Notes: a model not told the origin generated them from the sequence alone. Positions 11,401-23,100 are shown, counted from the first letter of the stretch. The stretch is 64,000 nt of DNA from Apostichopus japonicus (GCF_037975245.1 NC_092571.1:2524501-2588500), one strand, 5' to 3'. A program made the numbers and translations.

Positions 11401-14400
11401 GAAATTTATTCTACAGTTGTACGTGCTAAGCATGCACTTATATTGCTAAGCCACCTCAGAAGTTCCAGTACCTCAGGTGTTTCATTTATAGGATAAATAT
11501 AAGTACTACTTATGCAGATGAAGTCTTGTGTGGTTAAGTGGTCATACACAAAACTAAACAAGAGCATCAATGATGCAGTATCTCAATACTGGAAGTTTTA
11601 ATTTTGATTCCTAATTTCAAATCTTTGCTCTGTCAATATCAATATCAATCATGGTACAACAAATATATAACTTGCATTTTTGCTACTTTGCCACGAATAG
11701 TCTCTGCAGGTTACACTTTATCCTGCTAGTCTTGCCTTTAGCGCTCATTGCCTGTTAGTCGAAAGAACGACGTTGCAAGGTTTAGTAATGTCATAGAATA
11801 TTTAAGAACTTGTTTTTTATGTGGTATCCTTCATCTTAGGTTAGTCTCTGTTGGACTTTTTGGTCATATAGTTTGACGTCAATGACAACAGCCAAATTAG
11901 AAGAGGCGAACAACTCGACCATATTCTTGATGCATGCCTTGAGAGCTAGGCCTATTGACCTACTGTATGTTACTGAAGACTGTAGTGGTGACTACCATCA
12001 CAACTGTGTTCACTTCTAGATATCAAAACAACCCACGTTTTTCCATCTCAATTTTTCGGACATGAAGATTTCATGGATTTATGACTTGGAAAAAATAATG
12101 TAAAAGAAGATTACAAGTTTTTATATGCAAGTGATAGGTGGCCTCCTCTTCCCCTAATAGCCACCTCAGTTCCACTCCACTTTGTTATTTTATTTTAATT
12201 CTTTGTACATTTGATGTCAAACATTACAGGTTCAAAAGAAAGCTAAACATACTTCTTATAACCTTATACATCTTATATCCTTATAAATAAAACATAACCT
12301 TATACAATTTTTATAGTCTTATCAAAGTTGTGATGCTATGGTCGGCTCCTCTTTTATACGTACCCATCAAACAAACTTACCCTGGTCCTTCCTAGGAAAA
12401 GCTGTCTGAACACCAGTACAATGCTAATGTGGCTATCACTGAAAGCCTAATAGGCCTAGGGGCCTAGGCCTATATATATATATATTTTTAAATTGCACTA
12501 GGCCTACAGTAAGTAGCCTTCAGAAATACAAGAATGTGTATACGTAATTATACAAAATACATGAAGGGCAATCAAACAAACTTATCATGGCCCTTGCTCT
12601 GAAAAGCTACCTGAACACCAGTACTATCCTTAAATGGATGTTACAAAAACGAAGGCCTAATATAAATTAAATGCACTAGCCTACATAGAATTCAGCAGTA
12701 CAGAATGTAATTAGCATGCAATACACTAACACCTCGCGTACCTAACTACAGAACAGAAAATTGTTCGCGAGGGTAGCCATTTTCGTATATCTAACATGTA
12801 GCTGTTATGAGTCATAGCCAATCTGCTACAAAACAGACTTGGGGGCGGGGCTTAATCATCAAAAACGGACCTTTTTACTAAAAGTAGGGGCGGCAGCTCA
12901 GTGTTGTTTTAAGAAAGAAAAATCATTTAAACATCAAATAAAGCAAATAAAAGCCATTAAATGTCATATACAAGTAGTAAAATTCTTATTAATACCTACC
13001 TGTAAACAACAAATGAAAGTTTAAAATTTTAATAAAATATATAATACATAGGACCCTATCTTAGACGATACCACTGTTGAAAGACAGTTCTATTCTATTC
13101 TCTTTCATAAAACATAAGTTTTGGAGCGTGTGCAAAACAGGTCTGACAAAGTGTGTTTTCAGTCCAAATTGGCCCGATTTGGACATAAATCGGTGAAAAA
13201 GTCACAGAATGAGATACAATTCTGGAATAAAAAATAGTAACTTTTGTTGGTCTATATGATATATTCTTGCTCTGGAAATTCCAGAGAAAAAGAACTTTGT
13301 TTGAAGACGCTGAAAAATTTTTAAGAGAAGAGAAAGTCCCACTTACTGTTACAATATCTCTATACATGTAATGTATTGAGATAAAAATTATGATCAAGTT
13401 CTCTGTAGCTTTAAAGATGACATTTAGGCAAATTTGTAAACTATTTACAGTAGAAAAATTGAGTGCTAGTAATATTTCTAGATACAAATAAAATCTGCTT
13501 GCTTAAATTGTTCATAATCTTCCATTTTTTTTGTAACCAATTAGAAAGTTGGCCGAGTAAACAAGAGAAGAGTTTTCCAGTACATCAACTTATCACATTC
13601 AGAATAATTCAATTCGGGTCATGTTCAAAACAATATTAATTTCTGTGCTTTTCCCAAATAAAAAGAGCTTGGAGTACATGGTAGGGGGGGGGGGTGGGGT
13701 GTTGGGAGGTACATATGTTGGCTCGAGTGAGCAACTTGACACTTTGAGTTGCAGCTCCGGTTTATGTGCAGATAGAATCTCATGCTATTTTTTGGGTCCA
13801 AACACCCAAATTTTTGTGGAAAGTTTCAAATAATGCCCGCTAATCCGTTGTTTTTCTATCTCTACTGTTCTTAGATCACGCAATCTTTTACATTTGTAAC
13901 TTTCCAGTACAGACACTGTCATCCTTATACAGTATGCAACCTGTGCTTGGAGTAATTGAATTTTTTATTTTTTCAAAATATATACAAAATATTGAAGGCC
14001 ATGAAACATCTTTAATAGTGTGCGCCAAAGCAGCGCCAATAATCTGAGAATAAAAGTTGTAACATGTTGAAACCTCCTAATAAATCATTCCAAAATTTGC
14101 ATATCTTTCAACGAGAAAATGAAAAAGGTTAGTGGTTACGATGCCTAAAATATTCATAGTGTTGTAAGCCATACATGTGAATATACATTAACTTGTGCAC
14201 ACCAAAATGAAGAGGATTATCTAATATTGACTAATGTGGTAACATATAAAGGAAGGTACTAGAATTCAGTTATCATGTTGACAAAGTTATAAGTCTGTTT
14301 AATAGTGGCATAGTATATTAACCAGAAAACCAGTTGGGTTTTTGACTCCTTACCATACAATGTGTGCAAAATTCAAAATAACTATCTAATGTAGAGCAAG

Positions 14401-16219
14401 TGAGTTAATTATTTCTAATAATTAAGTGAGAGCCAGAAAAGATCAGAGACTTCCAGCTCTTAGTTGTAGAACTCCCATGTGGGCACCAACCATTTCAAAA
14501 TGTTTCAATATCCAGAAAGAACAGTCTTCCTAAGTGAAATATTGACAAAAGCAAAGTCAGTATAAATCACAGAGAAAATGTGACCTTTGACCATACCAAC
14601 TTCAATAGGGTTCTAGAACTCACCAAGCTGGATCTACAGGTCTACTAGGTATGGCATTGATTCAACCTGTGTATGTTGAGACCTCATGTTTACAAGCTAT
14701 GTTGTATATGTCAGTCATTCCAATAGTAAAGTAAATGCTAACACAAGAGCCCACATGGCGCTATCCAAAATTGGGTCCAGAAATGTAAGTACTACATCTA
14801 TGTAGTCTTGTGTGGTTAACTCTGATTGGTTCTGAGTGCTGCTCATGGTAGCAAGGGTGTGTTTAGGCCAATGAGATGGGTTAAGTTGGTCACATGTTTA
14901 TATTCTGTGGTTCAGGAGCTCCCTTCCAGTAATCTTAGGAAGAGATGTAGTTTTTCTGTGAGCCAGCCAACAGGGCATTAGTGGAATTTTGGTTACTCTT
15001 GTGTCCACTGTGGAGATATCTAGTAGTTGTTGTTAAACAATTTTCAATGTACTTTGCCAAGTTTTCTCACAGTGCATATTTTCTTCAATGTTGAGGCTGA
15101 GCTTATATAGCTAAATAGTAAATCTAACAGCCAGTCTTATTCTTTATTTAGCTTGTTGTATTCGAAATATAGTGGTTAGACTTAGCTGGCACCACACTAT
15201 GTAACCACTAGCCCGCTGGTCCCAACAAGCCTGCTGGTCAGCTAGCAACAACCCTGCTTTGCATCTCTTACAATATCACAATATCGGCTGAAAAGTTGTA
15301 TAGTTACAACTTCTAGGATTGTAAACAGCAAACCAGTTAAAAAGTTTTAAGTTTCGGAATTCTGGCTATTTTGTGGGTCAGTATCACGAGGATTTATCTG
15401 GTATTCGACGACACCGGTTTATTCTTTGCTACATTCTGGGGGGGGGGGGATGTGCTGCCTTCTATTGTTGTTTCTGAACATAATTTGAGCAAGCATGAGT
15501 GAATGTTAGGCATATGACCATTTATAAATGATCAATTAAAGTTACTTGGAATGTATGAGGCAATATGATATACAATAACAAAATTGTGTTGCATCACATA
15601 GTACACTACTAACACTAGGCCCTATATACTTACTCACTTGGGCCTCCTACCACTACTAGTACTAGCATAGAGCACATGGAAACAAGAGAAGCCTCCAAAA
15701 ACTGCAAATAGCTAGGCCTATTTCCTCAAACTAAAAAGTTAGTTGTGACCCTGCTTGACCTAGCATAAAGTTGTGAGTGCCATGGTTTAAAAGGTCTAGC
15801 CTTAAATAATATAGGCTTAGGCTGGCCTAGCCATATGCTACTGCTAGCAGTAGCATGTAAGGAAGGAGTACTAGCCTTAGGCCTACCAATTTTACCCTTG
15901 AATGTCTAAGAAAGCCTAAGCGTAACCAAATATGATATGAAGTTAGTGATATAGTCATGTTAGTCTTGGTCGATATGCTAAATTTGTACGAGATCTGTAA
16001 GAGTTGCCTAGGCTAGGCCTTAACTTAGTTAACGGTAGGCCTAACAATTAGGCTAAGCCTACCTTAGTTAGTATACTGTATAGGCTAGGCCTAAGTTTAG
16101 TAACAGGTCTGGCTATAACATATTAACAACATATAATTTAATATACGCTAGGCCAGCAAATGGCTTGTAAAATGATACCCACTTTTTCTAGCCGTGTTTT
16201 CTGCCCTTGTTCGAACCAT
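5064..16219 (-). CDS. PCLAF: PCNA-associated factor PCLAF/PAF15, four coding exons
   Basis: Join 16219-16183, 10811-10743, 9426-9261 and 5403-5064 on the minus strand: 612 nt, 203 codons plus stop, all introns GT-AG and in phase. The family is a small disordered nuclear protein that binds the PCNA clamp at replication forks and is ubiquitinated to guide DNMT1 and translesion synthesis. Seen here: start MVRTRAEN; lysines K12 and K21 in RK and APRK contexts, matching human K15 and K24; the family block NKHAGGNP at 39-46; PIP box QAEITKFF at 56-63; KEN box at 74-76. Human PCLAF has 111 residues; this one adds a Glu/Lys-rich tail (92-203) ending SDSEDDD. The start has a good context (A at -3, G at +4). 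Residues 1-91 are certain as PCLAF; the tail rests on phase and splice signals, so a cDNA could still change the last exon. Confidence 0.92.
6879..7532. mobile_element. MITE-like element with GGTCATTCC ends
   Basis: The ends 6879-6887 and 7524-7532 are perfect 9-bp inverted repeats. The interior has no coding capacity. A chimeric relative lies at about 50219-50470 in a USP5 intron: it matches the left half here directly and the right end in reverse complement, which supports one mobile family. Superfamily unknown. Confidence 0.65.
7834..8902 (+). repeat. 26-bp minisatellite, about 40 copies
   Basis: Tandem units close to ATATAGATTATTGTATAGCA plus CCAAC, period 26 with occasional length changes. 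Variants swap TATAG/TCTAG, CACC/CGCC and ACATAT/ACTTAT, and some variants recur in blocks, pointing to higher-order duplication (for example ACTTATAG...TATACCACC blocks near 8212, 8470 and 8640). There are no spacers, so it is not a CRISPR array. Confidence 0.95.
9107..9122 (-). repeat. Lone inverted copy of the minisatellite unit
   Basis: GGCGCTATACAATAAT is the exact reverse complement of the core of array units (ATTATTGTATAGCGCC), about 200 bp beyond the array. It may be the opposite end of the element that gave rise to the array. Confidence 0.75.
9261..9426 (-). CDS. PCLAF: PCLAF coding exon 3 (PIP box and KEN box)
   Basis: Encodes residues 36-90 plus two bases: the conserved AGGNP block, PIP box with Q56, I59, F62 and F63, and KENQDPEDAG (human KENQIPEEAG). 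The donor GTAAGT overlaps an in-frame GAG TAA, so reading into the intron stops at once after residue 91. Confidence 0.95.
9427..10742 (-). other. PCLAF intron 2
   Basis: 1.3 kb, no exon or clear mobile element seen. A G-run of about 10 lies near 10182-10192. The plus-strand open frames here show no family features. Confidence 0.6.
10743..10811 (-). CDS. PCLAF: PCLAF coding exon 2
   Basis: Encodes VAAKAPRKNFNAGSSSSTS..., matching human VAARAPRK and the Ser/Thr-rich stretch after it. It is preceded by a pyrimidine tract and CAG, and followed by donor GTAAAA. Confidence 0.92.
10975..11090 (+). repeat. Dispersed direct repeat, copy 1
   Basis: About 115 bp, closely matching 13379-13495 (small substitutions only). 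It shares ATGACATTTAGGCAAATTTG and the following TAAACTATTTACAGTAGAAA. Cause unknown; recent duplication or a short mobile element. Confidence 0.85.
13379..13495 (+). repeat. Dispersed direct repeat, copy 2
   Basis: Partner of 10975-11090, 2.4 kb away in the same intron and the same orientation. Confidence 0.85.
15600..16140. repeat. TAGGCCTA-rich low-complexity block
   Basis: Many overlapping AGGCCTA, TAGGCT and CTAGGCC words in both orientations, just downstream of the PCLAF first exon. They do not form a regular tandem array. A smaller patch occurs at 12440-12475. Confidence 0.65.
16183..16219 (-). CDS. PCLAF: PCLAF coding exon 1
   Basis: Encodes residues 1-12 (MVRTRAENTARK) plus one base. 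The donor is GTGGGT, weaker than consensus. The join to exon 2 restores a Thr codon and gives TVAAKAPRK, the family sequence. Confidence 0.88.
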
Positions 16220-16385
16220 TTTTGGCACGTTGAACTTTCGTTAGTAAAACGAGTTAAAAGGAACTTTCTTCTGCGCTATAGCTTGACTTAGCCTGCGACA
16301 CGACGACAACCAGGGACTGATCGATAATGGCTTCAGTGTATTACATACATTTGTACGTTGAGCAGTGTTATACATCTTGTATCTC

Positions 16386-16404
16386 GCGCCAAATTGTTTC
16401 CCGC
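16386..16404. promoter_or_regulatory. Two E2F-type sites upstream of PCLAF
   Basis: GCGCCAAA at 16386-16393 is TTTGGCGC on the PCLAF strand, and TTTCCCGC lies at 16397-16404 on the plus strand; both fit the E2F consensus TTTSSCGC. They are about 165-185 bp upstream of the PCLAF ATG. Mammalian PCLAF is a cell-cycle gene under E2F/Rb-type control, so the placement makes sense; occupancy is inferred. Confidence 0.7.
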
Positions 16405-17324
16405 GGGGTTACGAATCGAAAAATAGGGAAGACGATTGTTAATAACTTATAAATATATTACACATTACACGTAAGCTATTCTAATTTGATTTAAACATCA
16501 TTAATTAAATCCAAAAAATTGAATGTTTGCTTTTGATACGGATATCATAAGTCAAAATTGTAGGAATGTTTTGCAAAGATTGTACCATTATTGCCTGGGT
16601 ATAAATATAGTAGCAGGGCTTTCGGCTGTTATGAATATGAGTCAGCAGCGGTAGCGTAACTCTATGAGCTCGGACCGTGCTGAGCCGGGGCCCCCCGGTA
16701 TACCGATGCACAGAAAAAGGGTACCGATATGTTTGCTGAGAAAAAAGCCAGGCTTAGTAAATTCAAGGTCTAAAAATATGGGATTGCATCTGCAATGTTC
16801 CTTACTTCAAGAATGGAAATGGGCATCGAGGTTATTCATTGGACATATCAGTAATCAGTTTTTTCAGTACCGTTTTCACTCATAGTCATACCAGTGGCGG
16901 ATCCAGGATTTCGCCGAAGGGGGGGCCCAGATGGGAAATGCCTAATCGTCGTCCTGGGGGAGGGGTCTAAGGGGAGTGGGTGCCCCCTCCCCTTTGGGAA
17001 AATTTCACAAAATATGGAGGTCCTCGGTGCAATCTGGTGCTACTTTTCGTGAAAGTTTGGACTAAAATTTATTTCCAATAAATCATGTATTCATGGTTTG
17101 CCGGGCATATATTTGCAATTTCGAGCAATGAGCTGGGACTTACGTCTTTGGGGAGTAGGTGGTGATGCAAACTACTTTTTACCAGGCTACTCCAGGCCAT
17201 TTCATCTTGGATGCCCCCTCCAGATGGAGACTATTGATGCAGTCAGAGTGCCCCTCTCACCTTCACTTTATCAGAATGATGGTGTACTCTTTTTGCAAAT
17301 TTATTTTACAAAAAATTACACGCA

Positions 17325-18651
17325 CAGTGGCGTAGCTAGGAATTTTTTGAGTGGGGGGCCATGGGCGCTGTTCTTTCTTGTGGGGGGCGGAGTTTACTAT
17401 CTAAGCGGAGCGCCACCTTGGTTGGCGCGGAGCGTACAAAGAAAATTTGAGATTTCAGCACCCCCCAGATCGCAGGAGATGTCACCTGTGAGGCAAAATA
17501 GCAACCAAAAAGATGTGCAACTTTGGTGACAGAAATGCAAAAAAAGTTTTTTCTCTTTCATGCTGACTGGCCTTGCCAACTCAGCCAGACTTTTAACTTG
17601 AGGGAAGTTGGCATCATTTGTCGTTTCAAGCTGTCAAGGCCTTTCTCCCAACTCAAACCCCTGTGGGCTACCGGTAGATTTGCAGGATATGCCCACATGT
17701 GGACTTAAATAGCGTTAGAGGAAGGGGGTGGAAGACTAACACGCATCGATGTTTCGGTAATGGTCCACATTGATGGCTCGGTGCTTATTAGGCCATTTAT
17801 TGGGTTTCTTGAGGCAGCTGTCATCAGAATCTGGCTTTTTGTGCCAATCGATGACCGATAACATGTATTGGTATGTAAATTTCTTCTTCATATATCTAGC
17901 AACACTCTAAAAACAAATGAGTGGATTTCATTCCATTGGAGTGATCACTCGGCGCACTTCAAATTAAGAGTAAAATTTAACTCTATTGGAGTTAACCCTC
18001 ACTCCTAATATGAGTGAATATAACTCTATTAGGAGTTAAGATTTACTCCAATGGAGTGGAAATTCACTCTTATACCGGAATGTGCTCAGTGATCACTCCC
18101 ATGGAGTGAAATCCACCTATGTTTTTATCAGTACAGTTCAGTGCATATCATCATAGACGTACGTACTACGTACGTTCGTATATCAGACGCACTCGATACC
18201 CACGATACGATACGGTCCTGGAGAAACTATTTCCACTCATCATTTTTTAAGGCGATACAGTAGTGAGTATTGAACAGGCACAGCCACATGTTTGCAGGAA
18301 ATTCAGAATTCCCAATATTTTATATCTCTCCCAGTAGTGAAAATCATGTTTCGACAGTTTCGTGGACATATAAAGTTGTTTTGTGGAATATTCAATGACA
18401 TATCAGGGGCGGATGCAGGATTTGTGACGGGGGGGGGGGGGGTCTGACTGGTCCAGCCGCGCCTGAACGCAAGACTATCTAAGCGGAGCGCCATCATCGG
18501 TTGGCGCGGAGCGTACAAGAAAATTTTTGGCTTTACAAACCCCCCAGATGGCCGGAAACGGCACTTCCCGAGTATTCTAAGCAGCATGTACCTAACCTGA
18601 AAATATGGATCTCATGTCTGCAATTTCAGGCCCCCCGTAGCTACGCCACTG
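17325..18651. mobile_element. hAT-like non-autonomous element with CAGTGGCGTAGCTA ends
   Basis: The ends at 17325 and 18651 share a perfect 14-bp inverted repeat. The 8 bp outside are TACACGCA (left) and ATCACGCA (right), six of eight identical, as expected for an aged 8-bp hAT target duplication. The interior contains a repeated block (17395-17475 and 18470-18557), a palindromic MITE (17908-18126) and another left-end-like sequence at 18404. Confidence 0.65.
17908..18126. mobile_element. Palindromic MITE, about 45-bp terminal inverted repeats
   Basis: The ends pair over about 45 bp with a few mismatches (core GTGGATTTCA, CTCCAT, GAGTGATCACT), and the interior is itself built of inverted ACTC/GAGT words, so the 219 bp could fold almost fully. 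It has no coding capacity. Confidence 0.8.
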
Positions 18652-19627
18652 ATCACGCATGGGGCACTTTCCCTCGAACGCGGTAAAAAAAAAAACAAAA
18701 AACAAAAAAAAAAAATCAGGATTTTCAAAAAGGGGGGCCCGGGCCCCCCCTGGATCCGCCCCTGCATACAACTTGTAAGATGTATCCAGAAGCCGAATTC
18801 CTCAATCCTCATTCCATGGTATATAGTTACAATTTGTTTTTGTAGCTATGTGCTCTTCTGGCAGTTCTCTTGGATGTATTTTAGCATTAAACCATATTTG
18901 TCAGCTGGAAAAAAAAGTGTAAATGCTATAAATGGCCATTCAAATGTTCTAAACCAAGACCCTATGCATTGATCCTGCATAAATCCAATTGGACTTTGGA
19001 CCCGAGGGCGTCCGCAGGGAGGGGAAAGGGGGGCACTTGCTCCCCCTGGAAGATAAAAAATTGAAGAAAAAAAAGTTAAACATTTTGACACTTCAATGAT
19101 TTCACCCAACCAACAGTTATCTTGTTATGTTCATTACATACGGACCCATAATGCATTACTGAAATTATTGAAAGTCAAAATCCCAAGACATGAGATCTCA
19201 AAATAACTGAAGTGTTAAATGGAACTTGAAACGCCCGGGATGTGTCTTTTCCGACGATCTAGGTGTATTTTTTGGCAACAAAAAAATCGTGCTAACATAT
19301 ATTTATATATAGTTTATAATTGAAATTGTAAATATATACCCAATGCTCAAGAGTTAGGCCTGTATCAGTACATGATTTACAGCTTGGCGATGTAGTAAAG
19401 GCTGTTCAGTAGGAGAAACACAGAACAAATTGTTAGTTATAATTTTCCTGACATGTACAAAATGGCGGTATTATCAAAATATTCTTCAGGAAAAAAAACT
19501 AAAATGGAAGACTTTAGCTAGGGTACGTTTTCCCCCTGGAACTCCTTACAAGGCTTTGCCGTGGACTCCATCTGGGTTCCCCAGCGGGTCCCAGTATCAA
19601 ATGATTTAGCCTAATGTTGCATGTGCT

Positions 19628-20980
19628 GACATAGAATTCTACAAGTCGCAATATAAGTGACACAATGACTGATTGTTGTCAAATAACGACCAGCAACAAT
19701 TTCGTTATTATGTAATCATCACATTACCACATAAAGATCGCATAATGAACATATAACTTTATTCACAAGTCATTATCTTGCAATGATTTGTTATCACATA
19801 GTAACTTCCTTTCTCGTTTGTGTACATTATGATAACCAAACACACAAAGACTTCTGCTTCTAATGCAACTGTGATCACTTTAAATGCTAACTCTTCTCAT
19901 GACCATTGCAGTACTACATAATAACCTCCGAAACGGCGAAAGTCATTATCATGCTGAAACGGAACAAAATCTGCAAGTTATTATGATGCGCTACCACTTA
20001 ATCATGACTTCTGTTTCTACAAACACTTATTAAACAACTCACAAGTCATGAATGAAGACCCTTATAAGGCAATCTCCTCCAAAGAGGTGGCGCTAAGCAA
20101 AATTAAGATCGTAAGGGATATTGTGATCTCAAACGGTCCGATCATTAGAACGACCAAAAACCGGAGCGTTACTGTAAAAGTATTTACCCCCCCCCCCCCC
20201 CGTGTGATTCGTATTACTGTTTTTGAAGTTATGAAATTAAATAGCTTACGGAAACTGACACCAAAATACATAGCTTGAAGGAAAAGCTCATCGAATAACA
20301 CATCTGTGGAAGCCGTCAAATGTGCCTATGATAAGATATGTGCATTCTCCGTAGCCTAACTTTAGGATATCGATAGATTTTCTTGATATAAATGATCGTA
20401 CCAAGATGAATGGTGGATACAATCTTCGTACGAATCACCCGACAGGACATTAAATACTTTCTACAGGTGTTGGCATGGTATCAGATCACCATAACGATCT
20501 TAAACTTGCTTAGCGCCATCTCATTGGTGGCGATTGCGTTAGAAGAGTCTTCATGACCTGTGAACCATAGAAATGTATACGTTGTGAGCACGTTATGAAG
20601 AGTTTGCCCTTTATTATACGGCAGTGCATGTAATGACTTGGGGATTTTGCCAATTTCAGCATGAAATGACTTTCGCCGTTTCGGAGGTAATATGTCGTAA
20701 TGCTATGTCATGAGAAGAGTTGGCGCTTAAAGTGACCGCATAAAAAGAGTTCGCAGTAGAAGCAGAAGTTCTTGTGTGTTTATCATCATATACACATAAC
20801 GAGAAAGGAAACCGTGTCATTATGTGATTATAAATCATTGCAAGGTAATGACTTGTGAATAAAGTACGTTTTGGCGAGCATTATGTGGCAATGTGATGAC
20901 TATACATCAGAACGAAAGTGTTGTTGGTCTTTATTTGACGACAGTAATTGTGTCACATAAGGTCGTGTAGAATTCTGTGC
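19628..20980. repeat. Large inverted repeat (foldback), arms about 550-600 bp
   Basis: The left arm (about 19628-20225) and right arm (about 20440-20980) are reverse complements over their whole length with substitutions and small gaps. Matching anchors include TAGAATTCTAC at the outer ends, CCGAAACGGCGAAAGTCATT mid-arm and GGCGCTAAGCAA nearer the centre. A loop of about 215 bp lies between. Both arms are crowded with short CATTAC/GTAATG-like words. No conserved ORF; open frames at 20048-20319 read through a C-run and look accidental. Confidence 0.85.
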
Positions 20981-22969
20981 CACTATGTGACGTCAATTCT
21001 GTATTAACATGATCTAGGACCACATGTGTTTCCGGATGTCTGCCGTTTCGGCGTTCCACAGGGGCTAGGTTTATTGGGGTTTTATTTCATCCACTGCTAG
21101 GCTGTAAATTTACCCAATATGCAGACGATAACCAACAAAAGCCCACTGTTTTCTCGCAAAATGAAGCACCATGGACGCTGACATTAAACAATGAGCGAAC
21201 ATAGGTATTCGAAGATCGACTCTGTATCGAGCAGTTTGACACCTTATTACCAACTCAAGGACTCAACAGGAATGAATTTGGTGGGAAGTGGACTTCCGTC
21301 CATTATACCGCGGCAGCATTGACCTTGCCTTGTTCTAATAACTTTGACAATTTAAGAATTACGTGTGAAAGAGTCGTCCACATTAATGTACATTGATTGT
21401 CTTCTTTAGTGTGGGAATTTCCCTTAACGTTTATTTATATTGCCCCACTCCCCGACCCCTCCTCTTTTGCCGAACAGTTTGCCCCTATTATATTGCGATT
21501 TTGTTAAGACTTGCAGTTCTTTAACAAGTACATCGACTCCTCCACTCTTAAAAGGAGATGCTAGTCTGAACACAACTTTATCGTGCCAAGCTGTCCACAA
21601 AGTTTAAACTGGCGCGTATAGCCACGGGGCTACCAGAGGACAGGCCTCGTAAATATTTGGCCATTGGTCCCCAAATTTCTCAGAAAATATTTTTTTGTTC
21701 TAGAAAACAAGTTGTCTCAACTCCCTCACCCAATTCTGAAAAGCATTATAGCTACTCCCTTTGTGTGTCTACTGCACAATGCCAACTTGAATGTATTACA
21801 AATTTCTACAGAAACCAATGTTGTGCCTATTACGTTTCATAATTTTCGTGATTATAAAATCAATCATACTAGTAAGGTAGACCACAAGGCTGTTACAATT
21901 GTGGTTTTCCAAGACATTGCCAATCTGCCCAGAAATCAAAATACAGGGAGTTGCTAACCGAATGCAACCCCCCCCCCCCCCCCAGCTAAAACAATTATTC
22001 TACAATAACAGATGCACACTGGGAGGTAACATAACCACAGCGCTTTACTGAAATTCGAGATAATTGTCCTCGGTTTTGGGAATATGACTTTTAATCTTTG
22101 AACAAATTAAGCTTTCCCAAGATTACAAAACTAACATTTTTATATTGTATCTTTTTCACTTTCCCTTGTACTAATATTTTATGACCAATGTTAAGTCATA
22201 ACAGCTCTCTGAATATATGAATAACCTTTTAGCTATATGAAACCCCCATCGTCAATTTTGTAAATTTACAAGTTTACAACAGTTTGAATTGCATGCTTGC
22301 TAACAATCTTTGGGCTCCGTTGTCACAATATCCAATCTATTATTTCATAATACCGGATACTGGCACATAAATGTCCATTATTATTATTGATACTCAAACA
22401 ATGGGTTTCCAGAAACACAGATGGTGACACATAATTGCGCCCTTTGAGACAATCTCAAACCAAATTGAGGAAGCTATTTCTGTATATAAAAGGATGACTT
22501 CAATCCGAAACTAATTTTGATTTATATGTTGTAGATCATCTACCAGACACTCCAAGCAATATTTCTATGAAACTTTTAATATTTAAAAAAAAAAGAAGAC
22601 CATTTAAGAAGCTGAGGTTCATCAATTAAAGTGACTGATATACATAGTCTAATAAATAGACCATTTAGTCAGTCCATCAGTGGGAAATGTAAGACTTTTA
22701 TGGTCTCAAATGACATCTTGTATAACATTGTATAACATGTTGTATGTTGTATAACACTTATTTAACATGTTGTATAACATGTTGTATATCATGATACATA
22801 CCATTGTCAAGGACAAATAGTGTTGAATGTCATCCAACAATGTTCAGTCTGTTTATATAAAGTTAAAAGAACATGTTTTTGGTCAAGATTTTTTAGAATT
22901 TGATGAATGGATTAAAATTAACATTAAGTCCTGCACTAAGGTGCGGTCACCACCAAGGCAGCTTAATTT

Positions 22970-23100
22970 AAAGGAGTATTCCAGTGACATCACATGTTTT
23001 TAAGCTGAATATCTTGAAAACAAGAATAGGTTGAGAACTATTACTAGCAAATCAATTTTTCATATTTCTTGAACTATGCCGTAAAGTCATCCTTTAAGTC
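22970..23100. mobile_element. Possible short MITE with TTAAAGGA ends
   Basis: TTAAAGGA near 22969 and its complement TCCTTTAA near 23090 bracket about 130 bp. The ends are short, so chance is possible. Confidence 0.3.

Larger units (their letters stand above)
10812..16182 (-). other. PCLAF intron 1
   Basis: 5.4 kb without coding signal. It holds two direct copies of a roughly 115-bp repeat (10975-11090 and 13379-13495), a second copy of a 50-bp repeat near 14495, G/C runs near 11330, 13685 and 15438, and a block very rich in TAGGCCTA-like words (about 15600-16140). Confidence 0.6.
16892..18764. mobile_element. Outer DNA-transposon remnant with CAGKGGCGGATCCAGG ends
   Basis: The left end CAGTGGCGGATCCAGG (16892) and right end (CCTGGATCCGCCCCTG ending 18764) match as inverted repeats at 15 of 16 bases. 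CATAC abuts both outer edges, a possible 5-bp target duplication. No transposase is readable. The inner 17325-18651 looks inserted within it. Confidence 0.6.

Noticed and set aside
16327-16455. 42-codon plus-strand ORF (MASVYYIH...) divergent from PCLAF
   Set aside because: Overlaps the promoter and E2F sites, and no family resemblance or splice continuation was found. In human, PCLAF has a divergent neighbour (TRIP4), but this ORF shows nothing like it.
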